Origin: Burkholderiales bacterium UBA1834
GTDB lineage: Bacteria > Pseudomonadota > Gammaproteobacteria > Burkholderiales > Burkholderiaceae_C
Direction of reading: 5' to 3'
Assembly: GCA_002339015.1 (NCBI GenBank)
Contig: DDJC01000095.1
Location: forward strand, 1 to 37,396
Length of the DNA stretch: 37,396 nt
Below are positions 30,950 through 37,396 of the stretch, piece after piece (position 1 is the stretch's first letter; every line of letters starts with the position of its first letter). Under the pieces are notes generated by a model. That model saw nothing but the letters and a program-made list of their open reading frames with translations. It was not told the origin of the DNA and made no database searches. A program made the position numbers and the translations under genes.

Positions 30950-32530
30950 ATGAGTGCCGCCGATTCCAGCGTCAATCCCAGTGCCAGCCTGGCACCCACC
31001 CACAACCCGGACGCTGTCTGGGCACAGTGCTGCGAGAAACTGCGCGCCGAACTTCCCGAACAACAGTACAACACCTGGATCCGTCCGCTGCCGCCGGCGG
31101 AACTGCTGCGTGATGGCGACACCACCGTGCTCAACGTGCGGGTGCCCAACCGCTTCATCCTCGACTGGATCCGCACGCAGTACAGCGCCCGCCTGGAGGG
31201 CATCCTGGCCGAGGTGGTCGATGGCGCCATCCGCCTGGACATCAGCATGGCGCCGCGCGCCGCGATGGCCCGCCCCGCCGGCGCCACCTTGATGCCACCC
31301 AATGCGCAGGTGGGCAGCCTGGGCACTGCCTTGCCCCCGAATGCCTTGGCCGCACGCGGCCTGGCCCAGGGTGCCCAGCACGGCCAGGTGCCCGTCAACC
31401 CGCTGCCGCCCAGCGCCGGCCCCCACACCGTGATGCTGGCCGACCCGACCATCGACCACCACAACGTGGTCGGCCTGCACACTGGCCAGCGCCGTGGCGG
31501 CCATCCGCAGGTGATGGGCCTGAACCCGGGCCTCACGTTTGACAACCTGGTGCCCGGCCGCGCCAACCAGATGGCGCGCACCGCCGCCCTGCACGTGGCC
31601 GGCAGCCCGGGCCACATGTACAACCCGCTGTTCATCTACGGCGGCGTGGGCCTGGGCAAGACCCACTTGATGAACGCCGTGGGCAACGCCCTGCTGGCCG
31701 ACAAGCCCGACGCGCGCATCCTGTACCTGCACGCCGAGCAGTTCATCAGCGACGTGGTCAAGAACTACCAGCGCAAAACGTTCGACGAGCTCAAGGCCAA
31801 GTACCACAGCCTGGATCTGCTGCTGATCGATGACGTGCAGTTCTTCGCGGGCAAGGATCGCACGCAGGAAGAGTTCTTCAACGCGTTCGAGGCCCTGCTG
31901 GCCAAGAAGGCGCACATCATCATGACCAGCGACACCTACCCCAAGGGCCTGGCCAACATCGATGAGCGCCTGACTTCCCGCTTCGACGCGGGCCTGACGG
32001 TGGCCATCGAACCGCCCGAGCTGGAAATGCGCGTCGCCATCCTGATCAAGAAAGCTGATCAAGAGGGCATTGCCATGCCCGAAGACGTCGCCTTCTTCGT
32101 GGCCAAGAACGTGCGTGCCAACGTGCGCGAGCTTGAAGGCGCCCTGCGCAAGGTGCTGGCCTTCGCCAAGTTCAGCCACAAGGAAATCACCATCGCGCTG
32201 GCCCGCGAGGCCCTGAAAGATCTGCTGTCCATCCAGAATCGCCAGATCAGCGTCGAGAACATCCAGAAGACGGTGGCCGACTTCTACAAGATCAAGGTGG
32301 CCGACATGTACAGCAAGAAGCGCCCGGCCAGCATCGCTAAGCCAAGACAGATCGCCATGTACCTGGCCAAGGAGCTGACCCAGAAAAGCCTGCCAGAGAT
32401 CGGTGAGCTGTTCGGTGGCCGCGACCACACCACCGTGCTGCACGCCGTGCGCAAGATCGCCGGCGAACGCGCCAAGGACACCGAGCTGAACCAGCAGCTG
32501 CACGTGCTGGAGCAGACGCTCAAGGGCTGA
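30950..32530 (+). CDS. dnaA: Chromosomal replication initiator protein DnaA
   Basis: DnaA binds 9-bp boxes at oriC, melts the adjacent DUE and loads the DnaB helicase. The 526-residue protein has domain I (AVWAQCCEKLRAELPEQQYNTW), a long Pro/Ala/His-rich linker (domain II, about 90-200), an AAA+ domain with GGVGLGKTH (Lys237) and LLLIDDVQFF (Asp294/295), and the C-terminal DNA-binding domain with GGRDHTTVLHAV around Asp492. The ATG at 30950 is preferred; a TTG at 30938 in the same frame would be too close to the ribosome-binding site. It is followed by the candidate origin and dnaN. Confidence 0.98.
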   Translation: MSAADSSVNPSASLAPTHNPDAVWAQCCEKLRAELPEQQYNTWIRPLPPAELLRDGDTTVLNVRVPNRFILDWIRTQYSARLEGILAEVVDGAIRLDISMAPRAAMARPAGATLMPPNAQVGSLGTALPPNALAARGLAQGAQHGQVPVNPLPPSAGPHTVMLADPTIDHHNVVGLHTGQRRGGHPQVMGLNPGLTFDNLVPGRANQMARTAALHVAGSPGHMYNPLFIYGGVGLGKTHLMNAVGNALLADKPDARILYLHAEQFISDVVKNYQRKTFDELKAKYHSLDLLLIDDVQFFAGKDRTQEEFFNAFEALLAKKAHIIMTSDTYPKGLANIDERLTSRFDAGLTVAIEPPELEMRVAILIKKADQEGIAMPEDVAFFVAKNVRANVRELEGALRKVLAFAKFSHKEITIALAREALKDLLSIQNRQISVENIQKTVADFYKIKVADMYSKKRPASIAKPRQIAMYLAKELTQKSLPEIGELFGGRDHTTVLHAVRKIAGERAKDTELNQQLHVLEQTLKG

Positions 32531-32777
32531 CATCGTGATGGCCTCGTTTTCTGCGAGGATGTCAAGCCAACAAGCTTGTGGATAAAAAAAGGACAAGGTG
32601 GTGCTTGTCCACAGGCCACCTCGATTTCCCGAAGTTGTTGTCTGTTGTCCCCAAAACCGCGACCTGTGTGGCCCACAGGCTTGTCCCGGCGCTAAACCCT
32701 TGATGGATCAGGACAAAATACGGTTGTGCACAGAAAGATGCGGCCCTCTACTACGACGACCAATTTGAAAGACTGAA
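32531..32777. other. Candidate replication origin (oriC) between dnaA and dnaN
   Basis: A 247-base gap with one perfect DnaA box TGTGGATAA (32577-32585) running into an A7 stretch, close variants TTGTCCACA (32605-32613) and TTGTGCACA (32724-32732), and a CCTGTG/CACAGG inverted repeat (32663-32668 with 32674-32679). Five GGACAA/TTGTCC hexamers are spread over it. The strand bias of genes changes here. Few perfect boxes are present, so the true origin may also use the rpmH-dnaA gap. Confidence 0.6.
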
Positions 32778-33905
32778 ATGATTGTGTTGAAAGCAGCCCA
32801 AGAAAAAGTTCTCTCGGCCCTGCAATCGGTCAGCGGCATCGTCGAACGTCGCCACACCCTGCCCATCCTGGCCAACGTGCTGATCCGCAAGAAGGGCCCC
32901 CAGATCGAGCTCGTCACCAGCGATCTGGAGATCCAGATCCGCACCAACGCCGAGCTCGGCGGTGACGAGGGCGACTACGCCGTCACCGTGGGCGCCAAGA
33001 AGCTGGGTGACATCCTCAAGAGCCTGCCCGGTGACCAGACCGTATCCCTCACGGCCAACCAGACCAAGCTGACCCTGCAGGCCGGCAAGAGCAAGTTCAC
33101 CTTGCAGACGCTGCCGGCAGAAGATTTCCCCCTGGTGCAGGAGGCTGCGGATTTCGGACCCGCCTTCAGCGTGCCGCAGAAGATGCTCAAGCAGCTGATC
33201 AGCCAGGTGCACTTCGCCATGGCCGTGCACGACATCCGCTACTACCTCAATGGCATCCTGTTCGTGGCCGAAGGCAAGAGCCTGACCCTGGTGGCCACCG
33301 ATGGCCACCGCCTGGCCCTGGCCCAGGCCAATCTGGACGTCGACATGCCCAAGCAGGAAGTCATCCTGCCCCGCAAGACGGTGCTGGAGCTGCAACGCCT
33401 GCTGAAAGACGACGGCAAGGCCGCAGAGGGCGAAGAAGCCCAGATCGAGATGCGCTTTGCCGGCAACCAGGCCAAGTTCGCCTTCGGCGGCCTGGAGTTC
33501 GTCACCAAGCTGGTCGAGGGCAAGTTCCCCGACTACAACCGCGTCATCCCCAAGAACCACAAGAACCACATCACCCTGGGCCGTGCCACCCTGCTGGCCA
33601 GCCTGCAGCGTGCCGCCATCCTCACGTCCGAAAAATTCAAGGGCGTGCGCATGAACTTCGCACCGGGCGTTCTGGGCATTGCGTCGAGCAACGCCGAGCA
33701 GGAAGAGGCCAAGGAAGAACTCGAGATCGACTACGGCGGCGACAGCTTCGAGATCGGCTTCAACGTGGGCTACCTGATGGACGTGCTGGCCAACATGAGC
33801 CAGGACATGGTGACCGTGTCCCTGCACGACGCCAACAGCTCGGCGCTGATCACGAATCCGGAATTCGAAGGCTTCAAGTACGTGGTGATGCCGATGCGGA
33901 TCTGA
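32778..33905 (+). CDS. dnaN: DNA polymerase III beta sliding clamp
   Basis: The 375-residue clamp encircles DNA and tethers DNA polymerase III and many partner proteins. The three repeated clamp domains are all present: GIVERRHTLPILANVLI in domain 1, GILFVAEGKSLTLVATDGHRL in domain 2, and LLASLQRAAILTSEKFKGVR in domain 3. It ends FEGFKYVVMPMRI, the usual C-terminus that forms the partner-binding pocket with upstream residues. The upstream ribosome-binding site is weak (GAAAGA). dnaN normally runs into gyrB or recF; here two PEP-CTERM genes intervene. Confidence 0.98.
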   Translation: MIVLKAAQEKVLSALQSVSGIVERRHTLPILANVLIRKKGPQIELVTSDLEIQIRTNAELGGDEGDYAVTVGAKKLGDILKSLPGDQTVSLTANQTKLTLQAGKSKFTLQTLPAEDFPLVQEAADFGPAFSVPQKMLKQLISQVHFAMAVHDIRYYLNGILFVAEGKSLTLVATDGHRLALAQANLDVDMPKQEVILPRKTVLELQRLLKDDGKAAEGEEAQIEMRFAGNQAKFAFGGLEFVTKLVEGKFPDYNRVIPKNHKNHITLGRATLLASLQRAAILTSEKFKGVRMNFAPGVLGIASSNAEQEEAKEELEIDYGGDSFEIGFNVGYLMDVLANMSQDMVTVSLHDANSSALITNPEFEGFKYVVMPMRI

Positions 33906-33907
33906 AT

Positions 33908-33949
33908 CCAGCCCCGAGTTGAGGGGGGTGGGCCGACCCTGGTTTTTTT
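33908..33949 (+). terminator. Possible weak terminator after dnaN
   Basis: CCAG (33908-33911) can pair with CTGG (33939-33942) around an inner CCCC/GGGG stem, followed by seven T (33943-33949). The stem is imperfect, so readthrough is likely. Confidence 0.45.
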
Positions 33950-33998
33950 GTAACGATGGCCACGCTAGCATGACGACCTATTACAAGGGAGTCATTTC

Positions 33999-34907
33999 AT
34001 GCAAGCCATCAAAATGGCCGGTATCGCGCTGGCCTTCTGCGCCTTTCAGGCCCATGCCGCCCCGGTGATCGAGACCCAGGTTTCGCTCACCAACCTGAAC
34101 TACACGGTGACGGATCTTCGGCCATACGACCTGTACGCGCCCAAGCTCACCCTGGTCTCCAACCAGGACGGCACGTACGTGAGTGCCACCGATCTGTACA
34201 CCCGCACCGGTGAGTCGATCGTGGTACCGGGGAACCTGTTCGGCTCCGAATCGGGTCAGTCGCAGACCTACGATGGCGTGGGGCATGCCACCAAGACAGG
34301 GCGTGACCAGACCGCCACCATCACGCTCGATCAGAGCAGCTTCGAGAACGCGCCCGGCGTCTTCTACTTTCCGGCCACGTACATGAACCACCTGGGGGCG
34401 TCTGCGGGCACCGGTGGCAGTTCCAACTGGACACTTTCTCCCTACACGCGCTTGACCATCAGCGGCACCTTGAGCCTTGAGCAGACGGTCAACGGGCAGG
34501 CCCTGGTCAGCCTGGCAGGCCTGCAGGAAGCCTCGGATCGGATCATCACCTTGTCGACGACATCCCAGGCTTCATTGGGGATCTACAAGGTGGAAGGCTT
34601 GTACAACACGACGCTGGATTCAACCTACCTGCGCGTGACGTCCGGACAGGTGGTCAACAGTGAGGGTGTCACCGATCTGGCGGAGGGCCGTTATGCGAAC
34701 CAGAGCAAATCGTTCGCACTCACTGTGGAGAACAACAGCGCTCAAGCCCTGGTGTTGAACATCACCGGGGGCGTGCACACCTCTGCCGCCGGCACCTTGA
34801 CGGACTCGGTCATCCCCGAGCCTGGCACCTGGGCGTTCATGGGCATCGGTCTGGGTCTGATGGCCTGGCGCGTGCGTGCCACCAGGCGCCAGACTCGGGC
34901 AATCTGA
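33999..34907 (+). CDS. PEP-CTERM sorting domain protein, tandem copy 1
   Basis: A 302-residue exported protein: signal peptide (MAGIALAFCAFQAHA), a beta-rich body rich in Ser, Thr, Gly and Asn, and a C-terminal IPEPGTWAFMGIGLGLMAW helix followed by a basic RVRATRRQTR tail, the exosortase sorting signal. AAGGGAG precedes the ATG. The N-terminal block LTNLNYTVTDLRPYD matches ITDFSYTLTDLKPND in the next gene, so the two are paralogues. The body has no recognised enzymatic domain; a surface or matrix protein is likely. It lies between dnaN and gyrB, an unusual place. Confidence 0.85.
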   Translation: MQAIKMAGIALAFCAFQAHAAPVIETQVSLTNLNYTVTDLRPYDLYAPKLTLVSNQDGTYVSATDLYTRTGESIVVPGNLFGSESGQSQTYDGVGHATKTGRDQTATITLDQSSFENAPGVFYFPATYMNHLGASAGTGGSSNWTLSPYTRLTISGTLSLEQTVNGQALVSLAGLQEASDRIITLSTTSQASLGIYKVEGLYNTTLDSTYLRVTSGQVVNSEGVTDLAEGRYANQSKSFALTVENNSAQALVLNITGGVHTSAAGTLTDSVIPEPGTWAFMGIGLGLMAWRVRATRRQTRAI

Positions 34908-34923
34908 ACCCAAGGGAGACAAC

Positions 34924-35880
34924 ATGTTCAACGCCAAGATGTGCGCGGTGGCCTTGGTCGCCATGATCGGTTTCGGCCAGACGGCGGCACAAGCCCAGAT
35001 CATGTCGAGCCTGGCAGAAATCACCGATTTCAGCTACACGCTCACGGACCTCAAGCCTAATGACTGGGTATCACCGTCGTTGACGGCAGGTAAAAACGGG
35101 TCCTCGATCGATTTCGAGAACTGGGTCGATCTCAGTGGTAAGGACAGATCCTCTCCGGAAGATCGGTTCAGCAGCAACTCGCATAACTCGCTCTCGTTGA
35201 TCGATGCCACTCAGGTGCAGGAAGGGTTCACCTTGAATGGCGGTTTCACCAAAGTCAGCAAGGATGGCGGACATCTGTCGGCCCAGACCAGCGGCGATGC
35301 CTCCACATTCGCTGATGTGCCTTTCGGGTTCGAGCCTGGTGGCGCCCCCGGGCAGGCAGCGCTGCGGACTGACGCACGTGGCAGCAGTTGGTGGAGTTTG
35401 TCCGCCAACACCGCTGCTGTGCTGACCGGCACCCTCAGGCTTCAGTTGAGTGCCGATGCCTCTGTCTTCGCGAGCGATCCCTATCTGCAGAGCACGGGCG
35501 TGCGTGTTAATACCGCTGCCTGGGGTCAGGTGCACGTGAGCGCCAGCCAGCAGGGGGTAGGAGATGTGTTCAACGCGATCGAGGGGGAAGGTGGCATCTT
35601 CTATCTGACCGAGAGAATCGATTTCTCCGATGCCCTGTCACCGCCGAGATACGCCGTCACCGACATCGGGGGCGTGTCTTACCTCGAACGTCATTTCGAG
35701 ATCCGGGTGACGAACACGTCCAACAAGGCGCTGGATCTGTATTTTCAGAACATGGTGGGCTCCGGCACATGGGTCTATGCCATCGACGCGACGTCAGCGA
35801 TTCCCGAACCTGGCACATGGGCCTTCATGGGCATTGGCCTGGGCCTGATGGCTTGGCGCGTGCGCGGCAGGCACGCCTGA
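34924..35880 (+). CDS. PEP-CTERM sorting domain protein, tandem copy 2
   Basis: A 318-residue exported protein with signal peptide (AVALVAMIGFGQTAAQA) and a C-terminal AIPEPGTWAFMGIGLGLMAW helix and RVRGRHA tail, nearly identical at protein level to copy 1, although many codons differ, so the duplication is not recent. GC in 35101-35220 is 64 of 120 bases (53%), against 80 of 120 (67%) in gyrB at 36301-36420, which suggests foreign origin or relaxed codon use. AAGGGAG precedes the ATG at 34924. The gap from copy 1 is 16 bases, so they are cotranscribed. Confidence 0.85.
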   Translation: MFNAKMCAVALVAMIGFGQTAAQAQIMSSLAEITDFSYTLTDLKPNDWVSPSLTAGKNGSSIDFENWVDLSGKDRSSPEDRFSSNSHNSLSLIDATQVQEGFTLNGGFTKVSKDGGHLSAQTSGDASTFADVPFGFEPGGAPGQAALRTDARGSSWWSLSANTAAVLTGTLRLQLSADASVFASDPYLQSTGVRVNTAAWGQVHVSASQQGVGDVFNAIEGEGGIFYLTERIDFSDALSPPRYAVTDIGGVSYLERHFEIRVTNTSNKALDLYFQNMVGSGTWVYAIDATSAIPEPGTWAFMGIGLGLMAWRVRGRHA

Positions 35881-35956
35881 GCGGCAGGGCCCTTTTCCCT
35901 ATAGAACGCTGCCTGAAATGCCCCCGAAAACAGGGGTGAAAGAAGCTAAAATGTCA

Positions 35957-35992
35957 GATCCCTGAAGACCGTCTTCGGGGATCTTTTCTTTT
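35957..35992 (+). terminator. Strong hairpin terminator or attenuator before gyrB
   Basis: GATCCCTGAAGA (35957-35968), loop CCG, TCTTCGGGGATC (35972-35983): 12 pairs including one G-T, followed by TTTTCTTTT. It is 77 bases after the PEP-CTERM stop and ends 12 bases before the gyrB ATG. A TAAAAT (35947-35952) just upstream could be a -10 box but has no matching -35. Confidence 0.8.
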
Positions 35993-36003
35993 CCGGGCCC
36001 GAC

Positions 36004-37396
36004 ATGAGCGACACCCCAGCGAACGACCAGAACCCCGATCAGCAGCCCCCCGTGCCAGACACCGGCTACGGCGAAGGCAGCATCCAGATCCTGGAAGGCC
36101 TGGAAGCCGTGCGCAAGCGCCCCGGCATGTACATCGGCGACACGTCCGACGGCACCGGCCTGCACCACCTGGTGTTCGAGGTGGTCGACAACTCCATCGA
36201 CGAAGCCCTGGCCGGTCATTGCGACGACATCGTCGTCACCATCCACACCGACAACTCCATCAGCGTCACGGACAACGGGCGGGGCATCCCCACCGGCGTG
36301 AAGATGGACGACAAGCACGAGCCCAAGCGCTCGGCCGCCGAGATCGCCCTGACCGAGCTGCACGCCGGCGGCAAGTTCAACCAGAACAGCTACAAGGTGT
36401 CGGGCGGCCTGCACGGCGTGGGCGTGAGTTGCGTGAACGCGCTGAGCAAGTGGCTGCGCCTGACGGTGCGCCGCGAAGGCAAGGTGCACTTCATCGAGTT
36501 CCGCAAGGGCGTGCCGCAAGACCGCCTGCTGGAGCAGCGCGACGGCTTCGAGATCAGCCCCATGCGCATCACGGGGGATACCGACAAGCGCGGCACCGAG
36601 GTGCACTTTCTGCCCGATGAAGAGATCTTCACCAACATCGATTTCCACTACGAGATTCTGAGCAAGCGCCTGCGCGAGCTCAGCTTCCTGAACAACGGCG
36701 TGAAGATCCGCCTGGTCGATGAGCGCAACAACAAGGAAGACAACTTCGCCTATGCCGGCGGCGTGAAGGGCTTCGTCGAGTTCATCAACAAGGGCAAGAC
36801 CACCCTGAACCCCAACATCTTCCACGCGCATGGCGACAAGACCTCGGAGCACGGCACCAACGTCGGCGTCGAGGTGGCCATGCAGTGGAACGAGAGCTAC
36901 AACGAATCGGTGCTGTGCTTCACCAACAACATCCCCCAGCGGGATGGCGGCACCCATTTGACGGGCCTGCGCGCGGCCATGACCCGCGTGATCAACAAGT
37001 ACATCGAAGACAATGAACTGGCCAAGAAGGCCAAGGTCGAGGTGGCCGGTGACGACATGCGCGAAGGCCTGGCCTGCGTGGTCAGCGTGAAGGTGCCCGA
37101 GCCCAAGTTCAGCAGCCAGACCAAGGACAAGCTGGTGAGCAGCGAAGTGCGCGCGCCGGTGGAAGACATCGTCAGCCGCCTGCTGACCGACTGGCTGCTC
37201 GAGAACCCGATCGACGCCAAGATCATCTGCGGCAAGATCGTGGAGGCCGCCCGCGCCCGCGAAGCCGCCCGCAAGGCCCGCGAAATGACGCGCCGCAAGG
37301 GCGTGCTGGACGGCCTGGGCCTGCCCGGCAAGCTGGCTGATTGCCAGGAGAAAGACCCGTCGCTCTGCGAGATCTACATCGTGGAGGGTGATTCCG
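36004..37396 (+). CDS. gyrB: DNA gyrase subunit B (5' part, cut by window edge)
   Basis: GyrB is the ATPase subunit of gyrase, which adds negative supercoils. The visible 464 codons hold the GHKL ATPase domain (VRKRPGMYIGDTSDGTGLHH; VVDNSIDEALAG with the catalytic Glu region; DNGRGIPTG; GGLHGVGVSCVNALS), the transducer domain (QTKDKLVSSEV) and the beginning of the TOPRIM domain (EIYIVEGDS) at the edge. The N-terminal extension (SDTPANDQNPDQQPP) is short and disordered. It starts 12 bases after the T run of a strong hairpin, so the real promoter or leader arrangement is tight. The remainder lies outside the window. Confidence 0.97.
   Translation, partial: MSDTPANDQNPDQQPPVPDTGYGEGSIQILEGLEAVRKRPGMYIGDTSDGTGLHHLVFEVVDNSIDEALAGHCDDIVVTIHTDNSISVTDNGRGIPTGVKMDDKHEPKRSAAEIALTELHAGGKFNQNSYKVSGGLHGVGVSCVNALSKWLRLTVRREGKVHFIEFRKGVPQDRLLEQRDGFEISPMRITGDTDKRGTEVHFLPDEEIFTNIDFHYEILSKRLRELSFLNNGVKIRLVDERNNKEDNFAYAGGVKGFVEFINKGKTTLNPNIFHAHGDKTSEHGTNVGVEVAMQWNESYNESVLCFTNNIPQRDGGTHLTGLRAAMTRVINKYIEDNELAKKAKVEVAGDDMREGLACVVSVKVPEPKFSSQTKDKLVSSEVRAPVEDIVSRLLTDWLLENPIDAKIICGKIVEAARAREAARKAREMTRRKGVLDGLGLPGKLADCQEKDPSLCEIYIVEGDS

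Noticed and set aside
30563..32596. Long open frame on the minus strand opposite dnaA
   Set aside because: Antisense shadow of dnaA with no ribosome-binding site or domain features.
34801..35880. Recent gene conversion between the two PEP-CTERM tails
   Set aside because: The protein tails are almost identical but the DNA differs at many synonymous sites, so selection on the sorting signal explains the similarity better.

Overview
The window is about 66% GC in its core genes. It is the origin end of a chromosome from a betaproteobacterium of the order Burkholderiales, in the Comamonadaceae/Leptothrix-Rubrivivax-Aquabacterium neighbourhood; the genus cannot be fixed from sequence alone. Supporting marks are the rpmH-rnpA-yidD-yidC cluster divergent from dnaA-dnaN-gyrB, a betaproteobacterial type YidC and porin, FlhDC as flagellar master regulator, and PEP-CTERM exported proteins. 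Genes left of dnaA are mostly on the minus strand and genes right of it are on the plus strand, as expected when replication starts near dnaA.

Left part (1-16900): flhD-flhC with a terminator; a convergent exported FAD oxidase/esterase-lipoprotein pair; a ProQ/FinO RNA chaperone and a DUF1289 protein; a small coiled-coil protein; two possible tiny ORFs with hairpins; a stand-alone second elongation factor G; a glycerate-2-kinase (MOFRL family); a large hybrid sensor kinase; a DHA2-type drug efflux transporter; an exported lipocalin; a DUF1353 protein; a stretch of small orphan ORFs; and a hypothetical lipoprotein.

Middle part (16900-27680): mnmE lies about 9.3 kb from yidC, although the two are usual neighbours. 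The interval holds a membrane fatty-acid hydroxylase/sterol desaturase, a PEP-CTERM protein, and a seven-gene minus-strand operon. The operon order is ABC ATPase, Tat-exported binding protein, outer-membrane porin, two permeases, GntR/FCD regulator, Asp/Glu-hydantoin racemase family protein. It looks like a complete uptake route from outer membrane to cytoplasm with its own regulator. Upstream sit three 12-bp near-palindromic repeats spaced exactly 23 bp, a plausible GntR operator array.

Right part (27680-37396): yidC, yidD, rnpA (the three coding regions overlap by ATGA junctions), rpmH, the dnaA upstream region, dnaA, a DnaA-box-bearing intergenic region that is the best oriC candidate, dnaN, two tandem PEP-CTERM paralogues of lower GC inserted between dnaN and gyrB, and the 5' part of gyrB, cut by the window edge.

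The most unusual signals are: (1) the leader of the second EF-G gene, where a tiny ORF ends on one hairpin and a competing perfect 10-bp inverted repeat would bury the ribosome-binding site; (2) the 23-bp-phased operator array and the porin-ABC-racemase operon behind it, whose racemase lacks the usual second catalytic cysteine; (3) five GGACAA/TTGTCC hexamers in the oriC candidate; (4) a perfect 7-10-7 palindrome over the upstream start codon of the fatty-acid hydroxylase gene; (5) accessory genes inserted at two normally conserved junctions beside the origin.
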